A stretch of 38,275 nucleotides of DNA, taken from Solirubrobacterales bacterium. GTDB taxonomy: Bacteria; Actinomycetota; Thermoleophilia; Solirubrobacterales; Solirubrobacteraceae. A program made the translations under genes and the position numbers. Numbering within the stretch: the stretch's first letter is position 1; each line of letters starts with the position of its first letter. Positions 16,296-24,177 of the stretch are shown here, one piece after another. Below the pieces are notes generated by a model. The model had not been told where the DNA came from. It worked only from the letters and a program-made list of their open reading frames with translations, and searched no databases. The DNA is taken from positions 1 to 38,275 of the forward strand of contig JAPLCJ010000029.1 of NCBI GenBank assembly GCA_026392255.1, given 5' to 3'.

Positions 16296-16744
16296 GTCTG
16301 CGCCGGATTGCCCTTGGCATCGCGGCGGTCATGCTGGCAACGGGCGGCATGGGGTGTGGAAGCAACACCCTCGACTCAGGAGAGCTCCACGACAAGGTCT
16401 CCGGCGCGTGTGATGTGGCCCATAAGGCTCTGGCCTTGGTTGCGGATCCCAGCGGTGCAGATCAGGTCCGTCCTTTCCTCAACCAGTCCTCGGCGATCAG
16501 CAACCAGCTGACCCGCAGCCTCAAGGCACTTAAGCCACCGTCTGACAGTAAGGCGAGCTATGACCTCGCCGTTCAGCTGGTGGGCGAGCAGGCCGCGATC
16601 CTTTCCAAGGGCGCCAAGAACCTGACACTCGGCGGCGACGCAGTCATCGTCATGCGCAGCGTCGCGGACCAGACCACACAGATCGCCCAGCGTGAGCGTG
16701 TCACCTGGGAATCGCTCGGCATTGACGCTTGCGCCAACCGCTGA
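16292..16744 (+). CDS. Putative secreted or lipid-anchored small protein
   Basis: A 150-residue protein with an N-terminal export signal: MSLRRIALG is basic, followed by a hydrophobic stretch (IAAVMLATGGMGCG). C22 could be lipidated, but the preceding residues G-M-G do not match a canonical lipobox, so cleavage by signal peptidase I is also possible. The mature part is mostly helical and Ala/Gln/Ser-rich with no motif I recognise, and has two further cysteines (in SGACDVAH and at GIDACANR) that could form a disulfide. Its GTG start overlaps the HAD stop (GTGA), so it is expressed with the kinase/HAD pair. Function unknown. Confidence 0.75.
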   Translation: MSLRRIALGIAAVMLATGGMGCGSNTLDSGELHDKVSGACDVAHKALALVADPSGADQVRPFLNQSSAISNQLTRSLKALKPPSDSKASYDLAVQLVGEQAAILSKGAKNLTLGGDAVIVMRSVADQTTQIAQRERVTWESLGIDACANR

Positions 16745-16758
16745 GCCCAAGGGCGCGG

Positions 16759-17601
16759 TCAGACGGCGATCAACGCGACGCCAGCAAGGGCAACGCCCAC
16801 GCCAATGGCTTGGTGTCGCTCCAGCGTCTCCTTGAGGGTTGCCCGCGCTAACAGCACAGTCGTGACTGGGTAGAGCGAGGCAAGTACTCCAACCATCGAC
16901 ATCATTCCGTGACGCCGGAACGCGTAGATGTAGAGAACATTGGCTGTTGTGTCGAAGGCTCCTACGGCAATCATGGGCCACAGACCTCGCATTTGACTGC
17001 GTCCGATTTGACCCATCACCAGCGCGAGAGGCAAGGTGATTGCGCTGGTTGCGATTCGATCAGCCACAAGGACTGGCATGGCTCCACCAGGGGCGGCATA
17101 GCCGAGGAACACGAGGCCGGTACCCAACGCGACTGCGCTGAAGAGGGCAAGCAGCACTGACTCTCTGAACTTCTCCCGCGGTACATGCGCGTGGGAGGGC
17201 TCTCTAGCGGCCAGCAGAGCGCCCAGGAGCGCAATACCGGCCCCGACCAGCTGAAGAGTCCGGGGACTGTCCCCGCGGACCATTCCCCAGACAAATGGAA
17301 CGCCAGCTGCAAGGGCACTGATTGGTGCTGCGATGCTCATGATCCCAATCGATAACGCCCGGTAGAGGGCCAGTAGGCCGAAGCCACCACAGACACCCGC
17401 GCCTAGGGAGTACCAAAGTGGTGCACCTGTGGGCAGGTGTTGCCCAAGCGCAAGCATCAGGGCCGTGCCAAGCAGGAGGCTGGAAACCTGTGAGACGGCG
17501 GCAACTGTCAGGACAGGGCGCGACCGACCAAGGTAGCCGGCGAGAAAGTCACCGGCCCCCCAGACAATCGACGATGACGCTGCAAACGCGAGCGCGAGCA
17601 G
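16759..17601 (-). CDS. DMT-superfamily (EamA) permease with an apparent CTG start
   Basis: A 280-residue integral membrane protein with two EamA repeats and about ten hydrophobic segments, a drug/metabolite transporter of unknown substrate. The first ATG, at 17457, would remove the first one to two membrane helices. The frame upstream of it is fully EamA-like (LLALAFAASSSIVWGAGDFL, then AGYLGRSRPVL) back to a TAG at 17611-17613 and contains no ATG, GTG or TTG there. A CTG at 17601 is preceded at normal spacing by AGGAAG, so I place the start at CTG. The gene follows the aldehyde dehydrogenase by 12 nt in the same frame after two consecutive TAG codons, which implies co-expression. Confidence 0.75.
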   Translation of the reverse strand: MLALAFAASSSIVWGAGDFLAGYLGRSRPVLTVAAVSQVSSLLLGTALMLALGQHLPTGAPLWYSLGAGVCGGFGLLALYRALSIGIMSIAAPISALAAGVPFVWGMVRGDSPRTLQLVGAGIALLGALLAAREPSHAHVPREKFRESVLLALFSAVALGTGLVFLGYAAPGGAMPVLVADRIATSAITLPLALVMGQIGRSQMRGLWPMIAVGAFDTTANVLYIYAFRRHGMMSMVGVLASLYPVTTVLLARATLKETLERHQAIGVGVALAGVALIAV

Positions 17602-17613
17602 CGGTGCTTCCTA

Positions 17614-19173
17614 CTACTGACTCTTGTTGCGGCCGCGGCCGTAAAGGAACCCGAGCGCCTTGGCGAACAGGTTGGTCGTCTTGGCCGAGTAGGGATGCAT
17701 GTACATGTCCTGCTTGCCAAACGAGAACTTAGTTACGAGGATGGTCTGCGACTTGGTGTACTTGCGGATACCCGGGGCGCCGTGGCGAACGCCAACGCCG
17801 GAGGTCTTCCAGCCGCCCATCGGAATCTCAAGTGCCGTGTAGTTGACCTGGCAGTCGTTCACACACACAGCCCCGGCCTCGAGCTGCCTTGCGACTGCCT
17901 CCGCCTTCTCGATGTTGCCGGAGAACACAGTGGCCTGAAGTCCGTAGACCGAGTCATTGGCAAGGCGGATCGCCTCGTCAACGCTGTCGACCTTCATGAT
18001 TGGCAAGGTCGGACCGAAAGTCTCTTCAGTCATGCAGTCCATCGTGTGGTCAACATCAACAAGAACGGTTGGCTCAAAGAACCGGCCGCCCTCACGCTTG
18101 GCATGCCCACCCGTAAGGACCTTTGCGCCCTTAGCGACAGCGTCGTTGACATGGGCCTCAACGATGTCGATCTGTGGCTGGAAGATCACCGCGCCGAGGT
18201 CGATCGAACCCGGTCCGGTTGACGCACCTTGACGGAGAGTCTTGACCTTGTCAGTGACCTTCTGGACGAACTCGTCATAGATCGGCGCCTCAACGTAGAC
18301 ACGCTCAACTGAAATGCAAACCTGTCCGGCGTTGTTCATTGAGAAGTAGGAAGCGAAGTTCGCGGCCCGCTCAACATCAGCGTCGGCCATCACGATCATC
18401 GGGTCCTTGCCACCCAGTTCAAGGCCGTAAGGGATCAGATTCTCGGCAGCCTTGACGGCGACCTTCCTGCCCGTACGGGTAGAGCCCGTGAACATGATGA
18501 AGTCGACGTTGTCAATCAACGCGGAGCCAGTTGTTCCGTCTCCGGTTGCGACCTGGAATACGCCCTCGGGAATGCCACAGGCCTTCATGCCCTTGGCAAC
18601 GACAAGGGAGGTAAGCGGTGTGACCTCACTTGGCTTCAGAATGACGCTGTTGCCAGCAGCCATGGCAGGGATGCAGTCACCAAACGAGTTGGTCATTGGG
18701 AAGTTCCAAGGACCAATCACGCCAACAACACCAACTGGGGCGTGACGGACAACGAGCTTCCTGCCCTTAACCAGTGGGGATGAGGTCTTTACACGCTCAT
18801 CAGCGAGGAACTCTGGAGCCTCCTTGGCCCAGTACTTGAATGCTCCGGCCGTGTAGCTGATCTCAGCGAGAAGAGCGTCTTCGTAAGTCTTGCCAGTCTC
18901 GGAGATGATCGTCTCGATCAGCTCTTCCTTGTTGTCCATGATCCACTTCTGGCAGCGCGCGAATACCTCGGCGCGGCCTGCAAAACCAAGTGCTTCCCAG
19001 CCAGGCTGAGCTGCGCGACCGCGGGCGGCCATTTCGGCAAGCTGGTCAGGTGTTGTGATGTCGATTGTGCCGACGATCTCGCCTGTGGCGGGGTTGTCAA
19101 CGTTGATCGTGCTGGCAGATCCGTAGGTGCTGCTGCTTCCCTCGGTTACCGGTGCTTCGTGAGTGCTGGACAT
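17614..19173 (-). CDS. NAD(P)+-dependent aldehyde dehydrogenase
   Basis: A 519-residue ALDH-superfamily enzyme. The catalytic cysteine is C286 in NNAGQVCISVERV and the general base E252 in LELGGKDP, 34 residues apart as in the family; GPWNFPMTNSFGDCIPA forms part of the cofactor site and EETFGP and GWKTSG mark the C-terminal end. The substrate is not decidable; succinate-semialdehyde-type or coniferyl/long-chain-type ALDHs are the nearest by feel. After the core there is a basic tail rich in aromatic residues (DMYMHPYS to GRGRNKSQ) that might contact membranes. A strong GGGAGGGG ribosome site precedes the ATG, so unlike many neighbours this mRNA has a leader. The 127-bp gap to ppi holds nothing else I can identify. 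Confidence 0.92.
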   Translation of the reverse strand: MSSTHEAPVTEGSSSTYGSASTINVDNPATGEIVGTIDITTPDQLAEMAARGRAAQPGWEALGFAGRAEVFARCQKWIMDNKEELIETIISETGKTYEDALLAEISYTAGAFKYWAKEAPEFLADERVKTSSPLVKGRKLVVRHAPVGVVGVIGPWNFPMTNSFGDCIPAMAAGNSVILKPSEVTPLTSLVVAKGMKACGIPEGVFQVATGDGTTGSALIDNVDFIMFTGSTRTGRKVAVKAAENLIPYGLELGGKDPMIVMADADVERAANFASYFSMNNAGQVCISVERVYVEAPIYDEFVQKVTDKVKTLRQGASTGPGSIDLGAVIFQPQIDIVEAHVNDAVAKGAKVLTGGHAKREGGRFFEPTVLVDVDHTMDCMTEETFGPTLPIMKVDSVDEAIRLANDSVYGLQATVFSGNIEKAEAVARQLEAGAVCVNDCQVNYTALEIPMGGWKTSGVGVRHGAPGIRKYTKSQTILVTKFSFGKQDMYMHPYSAKTTNLFAKALGFLYGRGRNKSQ

Positions 19174-19300
19174 TAGTTCGCCCCTCCCTTGTTGGGTGAA
19201 TCTTGTTGTGCGCAGCCAGAGAGCAACGCCACCTGTGCCTAACGCTACCGCAGCGGTGTTGCCTTGAACAGCCCGACTATGTCTGGACTAGAAGTTCGGG

Positions 19301-19759
19301 TCAGTCAGCAAGGGTGATGCTGATGATGCCCTGCGGCTCAATTGGAGCATCGCGACCGTCGGTCTCGACAGCTTCGATCAAGTCCATCACGTCCAAACCG
19401 CTCGTTACCTCACCGAAGACGGTGTGCTTACCGTCCAACCAAGGTGTTTCTGCGGCGGTGACAAGGAAGAACTGTGAACCGTTGGTGTTCGGGCCAGCAT
19501 TTGCCATTGCGAATGCGCCACGAATGACCTTGTGGTCATTGAACTCATCCTCAAAGGTGTAGCCGGGGCCACCGGTGCCATTGCCGTCTGGGCAGCCGCC
19601 TTGGATCATGAAGTCCTTGATGACTCGGTGGAAGCTGAGGCCGTCATAAAAGCCGTCGGCCGCAAGCTTGCGGAAGTTTTCAACTGTCTTTGGTGCGTCC
19701 TCGTCGAAGAACTCGATTTCGATTACGCCCTGTGTGGTGTTCATGGTTGCTTTTGACAT
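19301..19759 (-). CDS. Cyclophilin-type peptidyl-prolyl cis-trans isomerase
   Basis: A 152-residue cytosolic cyclophilin, a PpiB-like proline isomerase that assists folding. The active-site arginine R45 lies in [14 protein letters not shown], followed by [17 protein letters not shown], the [14 protein letters not shown] motif and W ([12 protein letters not shown]), all typical of single-domain bacterial cyclophilins. There is no signal peptide. The ATG at 19759 is 7 nt downstream of a TAGACT box whose TAG is the stop codon of the DEAD-box gene. Confidence 0.95.
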   Translation of the reverse strand: MSKATMNTTQGVIEIEFFDEDAPKTVENFRKLAADGFYDGLSFHRVIKDFMIQGGCPDGNGTGGPGYTFEDEFNDHKVIRGAFAMANAGPNTNGSQFFLVTAAETPWLDGKHTVFGEVTSGLDVMDLIEAVETDGRDAPIEPQGIISITLAD

Positions 19760-19766
19760 GACTGGC

Positions 19767-19772
19767 AGTCTA
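19767..19772 (-). promoter_or_regulatory. Predicted -10 box of the cyclophilin gene overlapping the helicase stop
   Basis: TAGACT on the minus strand uses the TAG stop of the upstream helicase gene (19772-19770) as its first three bases and ends 7 nt before the cyclophilin ATG, the second such arrangement in the window after nucS. Confidence 0.5.
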
Positions 19773-21206
19773 GCCTGCTGAGCGTTCGAGCTTCAGCTCG
19801 CCGTTGCCGACTTTTGCGCCGGAGGCTTCGCGGCAGACGCGCTCAGCTTCGCTGGCTGGGACTTCAAGCATGCTGAAACGCTCTAGAACTGTGACGTTCT
19901 TGATCTGCTCGCCTTCAAGGCCAAGCTTTGTCAGGGCGCTAATCAAGTCGCGGACTTCAACCTTGTCGGCACGGCCCACTGAGGCGATCAGCTTGACGCT
20001 GGGCTCCTCAGGCTTTGGCGGCGTGCCGTTCTCTGGCTCACGCTTTGGCTTCTCGTGACGCTTGGGTGGAGCAGTTGTCGTCTGCGGCTTTGTCTTGGCG
20101 CCAGCCTCCCAAGGGGTCATCTTGGTCGAGGTGTGCTTCTCGATGGCAGCGAGGTCTGAGGCCTGCTTTGGCTCGTAGAAGGTCACGGCGCGACCTGATC
20201 GCCCAACGCGGCCAGTTCGTCCGATGCGGTGAACGTACGTGTCAGGGGAGTTAGGAACATCGAAGTTGATGACGTGGGTGACGGTGCTGACGTCAAGACC
20301 GCGGGCAGCTACGTCAGTGGCGACAAGGACTGGCACACGGCCACCCTTGAACGCGAGCATCACTCCATCGCGGGAGCCCTGGCTCATATCCCCGTGCAGT
20401 GCGCGGACATTCATACCCTCGTCCTTGAGCTTCTTGAACAGGCGGTCGCAACCGATCTTGGTGCGAACAAAGACGATTGCCTGATCTGGCCGTTCGGCCT
20501 TCAGGACCTTGGCAAGGGCATCCGGCTTTTCCTTCTGGGGAACTTCAAGGCAGAACTGCTCGACGGTGTCCACGGTCAAAGTGTCTGACTTGACCTTCAC
20601 GTGCACTGGGTCGTAGAGGTACTTCTCTGACAGGCGCTGGATCTCTGCGGGCATCGTTGCTGAGAACAGCGCGGTCTGGCGGCTACCAGGGGTAAGGCTC
20701 AAGATCTTTTCGACGTCTTCAAGGAATCCGAGGTCAAGCATTTCGTCTGCCTCGTCCAAGACGACAAAGCGGCAGGAGTGCAGAACAAGGGAGTGGCGGG
20801 AGATCAGGTCCTTGACGCGCCCAACGGTGCCAACGACAACCTGTCCGCCAGCGCGCAGCTGAGCTTGCTGAGTCTTGATTGGTGCGCCGCCGAATACGGC
20901 AACGACGTCAATGCCCTTCTTGGATCCGTATGAGCGGATGGCCTGAGTGACCTGAATGCAGAGTTCACGCGTCGGAGTGAGCACCAGTGCCTGGACGTCG
21001 CGGTCGCTTGGATCCACGTACTGAAGGAGGGGGAGACCGAAGGCTGCAGTCTTGCCTGAACCGGTCTGGGCTTGCCCGATCATGTCGGAGCCACCGAGGA
21101 GTGTTGGGATCGCCTGCTCCTGAATTGGGGACGGCGTCTCGTAGCCGACCTCGGTCAGCGCCTCAAGAATGTCAGGCGCAAGGCCAAGGTCTGCAAATGT
21201 CGTCAC
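19770..21206 (-). CDS. DEAD-box RNA helicase with DbpA-like C-terminal domain
   Basis: A 478-residue ATP-dependent RNA helicase of the DeaD/CsdA/DbpA group, acting in ribosome assembly or mRNA remodelling. Visible are the Q motif ([14 protein letters not shown] to PSPIQ), Walker A AQTGSGKT (46-53), PTREL, DEAD (151-154), SAT (182-184) and [11 protein letters not shown]. The C-terminus (about 400-475, [20 protein letters not shown] and onward) is the RRM-like DbpA RNA-binding domain, preceded by a Pro/Lys/Glu-rich linker. Motif Ib reads GTVGR instead of the near-universal TPGR. I choose the GTG at 21206 because the Q motif begins right after it and TATGCT lies 8 nt upstream; a GTG at 21257 is open but adds unconserved residues. 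Confidence 0.92.
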   Translation of the reverse strand: MTTFADLGLAPDILEALTEVGYETPSPIQEQAIPTLLGGSDMIGQAQTGSGKTAAFGLPLLQYVDPSDRDVQALVLTPTRELCIQVTQAIRSYGSKKGIDVVAVFGGAPIKTQQAQLRAGGQVVVGTVGRVKDLISRHSLVLHSCRFVVLDEADEMLDLGFLEDVEKILSLTPGSRQTALFSATMPAEIQRLSEKYLYDPVHVKVKSDTLTVDTVEQFCLEVPQKEKPDALAKVLKAERPDQAIVFVRTKIGCDRLFKKLKDEGMNVRALHGDMSQGSRDGVMLAFKGGRVPVLVATDVAARGLDVSTVTHVINFDVPNSPDTYVHRIGRTGRVGRSGRAVTFYEPKQASDLAAIEKHTSTKMTPWEAGAKTKPQTTTAPPKRHEKPKREPENGTPPKPEEPSVKLIASVGRADKVEVRDLISALTKLGLEGEQIKNVTVLERFSMLEVPASEAERVCREASGAKVGNGELKLERSAG

Positions 21207-21214
21207 TTCGAAGG

Positions 21215-21220
21215 AGCATA
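21215..21220 (-). promoter_or_regulatory. Predicted -10 box of the DEAD-box helicase gene
   Basis: TATGCT on the minus strand ends 8 nt before the GTG at 21206. It is the same hexamer found upstream of ettA. Confidence 0.4.
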
Positions 21221-21266
21221 GGGGGGAACCGCCGCCGAGGCTTTCGCGGGGATTCACTCCCCGGTC

Positions 21267-22220
21267 TTACGCGGTCGGGTCGATGAAGACTTTGCCGGTG
21301 GTCCGGCGCTCCCCAAGAGCGGTCTGTGCCTCGGCAGCTTGGTCTAGCGGGTAGACCTCGCCGACGACTGCCTTGAGCTCGCCACGACCGGCGCGGGCAA
21401 ACAGGTCGCCCAGGGCCTCGCCGATCATCTCGGGCTTGGTCAGGCAGTGCATCAGCCAGAAGCCGGCAACAGTCCATGACTTCTGCATCAGCCTGCCGTT
21501 GCTTACCTCGTTGGGCTCACGTGAGGCGAGTCCGTAAGCGCAGATGCGGCCGAAGGGAGCGAGAGCGTTGAGGCTCTCCTCAAAGACCTGACCGCCGGCC
21601 ATCTCAAAGACAACATCAACCTTCTTGCCGTTGTTGGCCTCGATGATCCGGTCGCGCATGCCTTCAGGCTCGGAGGAGATCGCAGCGTCAGCGCCAAGCT
21701 CAAGGCAGAGTGCGCGCTTCTCCTCAGTTGAGGCAACGGCGATCACACGGCCCGCACCGAGCGCGTGCCCGAGTTGGCAGGCAAGGGTGCCAACGCCACC
21801 CGCACCGGCTTGGATGACAACTGATTCGCCCTCGGCAACGCGGCCGATCGTCTTGTAGAGGTGCCAGGCAGTCATGCCTTGGACCATCATCGCGACGGCA
21901 GTTTCGTCACTGACCCCGTCGGGAATTGGCACGGCCATCATCGCCGGGACCTTGACGTACTCGGCATAGCCGCCGGTTCCGCACATCGACACAACCCGCT
22001 CGCCCGTGTCCTCGCGAACGCCGGCGACTTCAACGCCCGGAATCATCGGCAGTTCCGATGGCGCGAGGTAGTCGTTCTGGCGCTGATGCGTGTCAGCAAA
22101 GTTCAAGCCGGCGCGCGTGACGCGGATCAGGACCTCGCCTTCGGCAGCTTCAGGGGTGGGCAGCTCGACGACCTTTAGTACTTCAGGTCCGCCGAATTCA
22201 GTGATTTGGATGGCTCTCAT
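21267..22220 (-). CDS. Zinc-independent quinone oxidoreductase (MDR superfamily)
   Basis: A 317-residue medium-chain dehydrogenase/reductase of the quinone oxidoreductase (QOR) group, reducing quinones or enones with NADPH. The N-terminal GroES-like domain starts MRAIQITEFGGPEVL; the Rossmann domain carries QAGAGGVGTLACQLG. The structural and catalytic zinc ligands of alcohol dehydrogenases are absent, as expected. The ATG at 22220 is chosen because the family N-terminus begins there, although the frame stays open far upstream, and because TACCCT sits 7 nt before it. It is divergent from the PfkB kinase gene and 60 bp upstream of the helicase gene on the same strand. Confidence 0.92.
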   Translation of the reverse strand: MRAIQITEFGGPEVLKVVELPTPEAAEGEVLIRVTRAGLNFADTHQRQNDYLAPSELPMIPGVEVAGVREDTGERVVSMCGTGGYAEYVKVPAMMAVPIPDGVSDETAVAMMVQGMTAWHLYKTIGRVAEGESVVIQAGAGGVGTLACQLGHALGAGRVIAVASTEEKRALCLELGADAAISSEPEGMRDRIIEANNGKKVDVVFEMAGGQVFEESLNALAPFGRICAYGLASREPNEVSNGRLMQKSWTVAGFWLMHCLTKPEMIGEALGDLFARAGRGELKAVVGEVYPLDQAAEAQTALGERRTTGKVFIDPTA

Positions 22221-22227
22221 GTTGGGG

Positions 22228-22285
22228 AGGGTACCCATGGGGGGCGCGTTGCGGCACTCCGCGAACGCACCGCCACAGGTAGCCT
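22228..22285. promoter_or_regulatory. Divergent leaderless promoters for the quinone oxidoreductase and PfkB kinase
   Basis: Minus-strand TACCCT (22228-22233) lies 7 nt before the oxidoreductase ATG; plus-strand TAGCCT (22280-22285) lies 8 nt before the kinase ATG at 22294. The start codons are 73 bp apart, so the two promoters are back to back. Confidence 0.5.
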
Positions 22286-22293
22286 CTGCGTCC

Positions 22294-23229
22294 ATGGCCC
22301 TTACCGTCGTTGGATCAATCGCATATGACAGCGTCCGAACACCGTTCGGGCACCGTGAGCGCATGCTCGGTGGAGCAGCCACCCACTTTGCTCTGGCGGC
22401 CTCGTTCTTTGACGAGGTTCGTGCGGTTGGCCCTGTCGGTGATGACTTCACCGACGAAGACCTTGCGATCCTCGCGACCCGTGGAACTAGCACCGATGAC
22501 GTCGAGCGCGTCGCTGGCGGCGAGACATTCTTCTGGGCTGGTGAATACGGCTGGGACCTCAACTCCCGCGACACACTTGAGACACGCCTTGGAGTGTTTG
22601 AGACATTTGAGCCCAAGCTCAGTGAGGCCTCGCGCAACGCGGACACTGTCTTCCTCGCCAACATCCAGCCTGACATTCAGCAGGCAGTGCGCGACCAGTG
22701 CACCAACGCCCGCTTCGTCGCAATGGACTCAATGGACCTTTGGATTGACATCGCCAAGGAATCGCTTCAGAAGGTCGTTTCTTCAGTTGACTGCGTGATC
22801 CTCAACGACGCAGAGCTGCGTCAGCTGACCCGCAAGCCAAACCTTGTTGCCGCAGCGCGCGAGGTGCTCTCATGGGGTCCAAAGGCAGTTGTTGGCAAGC
22901 AAGGCGAATACGGCGCAGCACTTTTCACCAAGGACGGATTCTTCTCCCTTCCGGCCTATCCACTTGAGAATGTGATTGACCCAACGGGAGCAGGCGACAC
23001 CTTCGCCGGCGGCTTTGTTGGCTATGTCGCAGCCCACGTTGATCAGGAGATCAACCACGACCTTCTGGTTCGCGCCATGGCATATGGAACCGCTCTCGCA
23101 TCCTTCAACGTTGAAGAGTTCGGCACTGAGCGCGTTGCGCGACTTGCCCCACGTGAAGTGCTCGTGCGGGTTGCTGAACTGGAGCGGTTCACCCGCTTCA
23201 CAGACGTTCCGCTTGAACTCCGCGGCTGA
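22294..23229 (+). CDS. PfkB-family carbohydrate/nucleoside kinase
   Basis: A 311-residue ribokinase-fold kinase. The N-terminal sugar-binding segment has VVGSIAYDSV and MLGGAATHFALAASFF; the C-terminal PfkB signature is DPTGAGDTFAGGFVG with catalytic base D235. The substrate (a sugar, nucleoside or similar alcohol) is not evident. The start ATG at 22294 follows from the family N-terminus and the -10 box 8 nt before it; the frame is open further upstream, but that part overlaps the divergent gene. The protein lacks the lid-cysteine or adenosine-kinase features that would narrow it down. Confidence 0.9.
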   Translation: MALTVVGSIAYDSVRTPFGHRERMLGGAATHFALAASFFDEVRAVGPVGDDFTDEDLAILATRGTSTDDVERVAGGETFFWAGEYGWDLNSRDTLETRLGVFETFEPKLSEASRNADTVFLANIQPDIQQAVRDQCTNARFVAMDSMDLWIDIAKESLQKVVSSVDCVILNDAELRQLTRKPNLVAAAREVLSWGPKAVVGKQGEYGAALFTKDGFFSLPAYPLENVIDPTGAGDTFAGGFVGYVAAHVDQEINHDLLVRAMAYGTALASFNVEEFGTERVARLAPREVLVRVAELERFTRFTDVPLELRG

Positions 23230-23316
23230 GTCACCCGCGAGTCTTCTCAACCGGGCGCGCAGGCAACCACTTTTGGCGTGACGAACGTCACCCAGACCTC
23301 TAAGATAATCCGTTCA

Positions 23317-23559
23317 ATGACCGCGACAATGTTTTTCATGATGGTTGTTCTCAAGATTCCGATCCTGATGCTGCTCGGCATCGTTCGATGGGCAATCAAG
23401 TCCGTTCCGGAGGAGGACCACTCCGACGACGGCGGTGGAAGTAAGGGCCCCGACCTGCCGAGGCGCCCCCGTGGCCGCGGTCCTCACGGTGAGCCACAAC
23501 CTCAGGCTCCAGCCCGGGTCCGTTCAGCTTTGCCACGTGAAACTGTTTCGGTTGACTGA
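23317..23559 (+). CDS. Small single-span membrane protein with disordered tail
   Basis: An 80-residue hypothetical. Residues about 4-25 (MFFMMVVLKIPILMLLGIV) form one hydrophobic span, followed by an acidic patch (PEEDHSDDGGG) and a Pro/Arg/Gly-rich, probably disordered C-terminal half. I take the ATG at 23317 because GATAAT (23304-23309) lies exactly 7 nt upstream, matching the leaderless pattern; a GTG at 23278 would add 13 residues. Coding is supported by the membrane/linker organisation and by its position in a co-directional series, but no family is recognised. It may be a small membrane-anchored scaffold; function unknown. The 87 bp upstream hold no other feature I can see. Confidence 0.6.
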   Translation: MTATMFFMMVVLKIPILMLLGIVRWAIKSVPEEDHSDDGGGSKGPDLPRRPRGRGPHGEPQPQAPARVRSALPRETVSVD

Positions 23560-23601
23560 CCAGGCCGCGCAAGCGACCCTTTCCGTGTCAGACTCCCCGC
23601 T

Positions 23602-24177
23602 GTGACTCAACCAGTTTCAGTTCTTTCAGATGGAACGATCCGCCGCCTTGTAGAAGAGGGCCGGATCAAGATTGACCCGTGGGATCCAGCCAAGATCCAG
23701 CCAGCGTCAGTTGATTTGCGCCTTGGCGACTCCTTCCGAGTCTTCAACAACCATCAGGTAACTGCGATTGACCTGCGCGAGCCACCGGAGAACCTGACCG
23801 AGGAGGTCATCGTTCCCGAAGGTGAAGCCTTCGTCATCCATCCTGGCGAGTTCTGCCTTGCGCGGACACTCGAATGGGTTGAGATTCCTGATGACATCGT
23901 TGCCAGGATCGAAGGCAAGAGCTCCCTTGGGCGCCTTGGCTTGATCGTCCACGCAACCGCCGGCTTCTGCGATCCGGGTTGGAAGGGCACCCTCACCCTT
24001 GAGCTCAACAACCTCACCCGCATTCCGATCAAGCTCTGGCCTGGCCTGCTGATCGCGCAACTCTCATTTATGACTTTGGACGCTGCAGCTGAGGCGCCGT
24101 ATGGCTCGGAAGGACTTGGCAGTCACTACCAAGGGCAGCGCGAGGCCACCGAGAGCCGTTATCAGGGCGCCCCGTGA
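23602..24177 (+). CDS. dcd: dCTP deaminase, probably bifunctional (dCTP deaminase/dUTPase)
   Basis: A 191-residue trimeric nucleotide hydrolase that converts dCTP toward dUMP for thymidylate synthesis. RIEGKSSLGRLGL and the catalytic E134 in GTLTLELNN are present, and the C-terminal GSHYQGQREAT lid closes over the triphosphate. The segment HATAGFCDPGW has Gly-Phe where E. coli Dcd has His-Arg after TA, which resembles the mycobacterial bifunctional enzyme. The start is GTG at 23602 with CAGACT 7 nt upstream. The stop overlaps the citrate synthase GTG as GTGA, so the two are translationally coupled despite unrelated pathways. Confidence 0.94.
   Translation: MTQPVSVLSDGTIRRLVEEGRIKIDPWDPAKIQPASVDLRLGDSFRVFNNHQVTAIDLREPPENLTEEVIVPEGEAFVIHPGEFCLARTLEWVEIPDDIVARIEGKSSLGRLGLIVHATAGFCDPGWKGTLTLELNNLTRIPIKLWPGLLIAQLSFMTLDAAAEAPYGSEGLGSHYQGQREATESRYQGAP

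Noticed and set aside
16737-16759. ACCGC...GCGGT hairpin with an inner GCCC/GGGC between the convergent lipoprotein and permease genes, possible bidirectional terminator
   Set aside because: The inner loop is only 2 nt, one side has a 3-nt bulge and no T-run follows on either strand; not convincing.
19244-19254. ACCGCAGCGGT near-palindrome in the gap before the aldehyde dehydrogenase gene
   Set aside because: Arms of 5 bp around a single base are expected by chance in GC-rich DNA, and no promoter alignment supports an operator.
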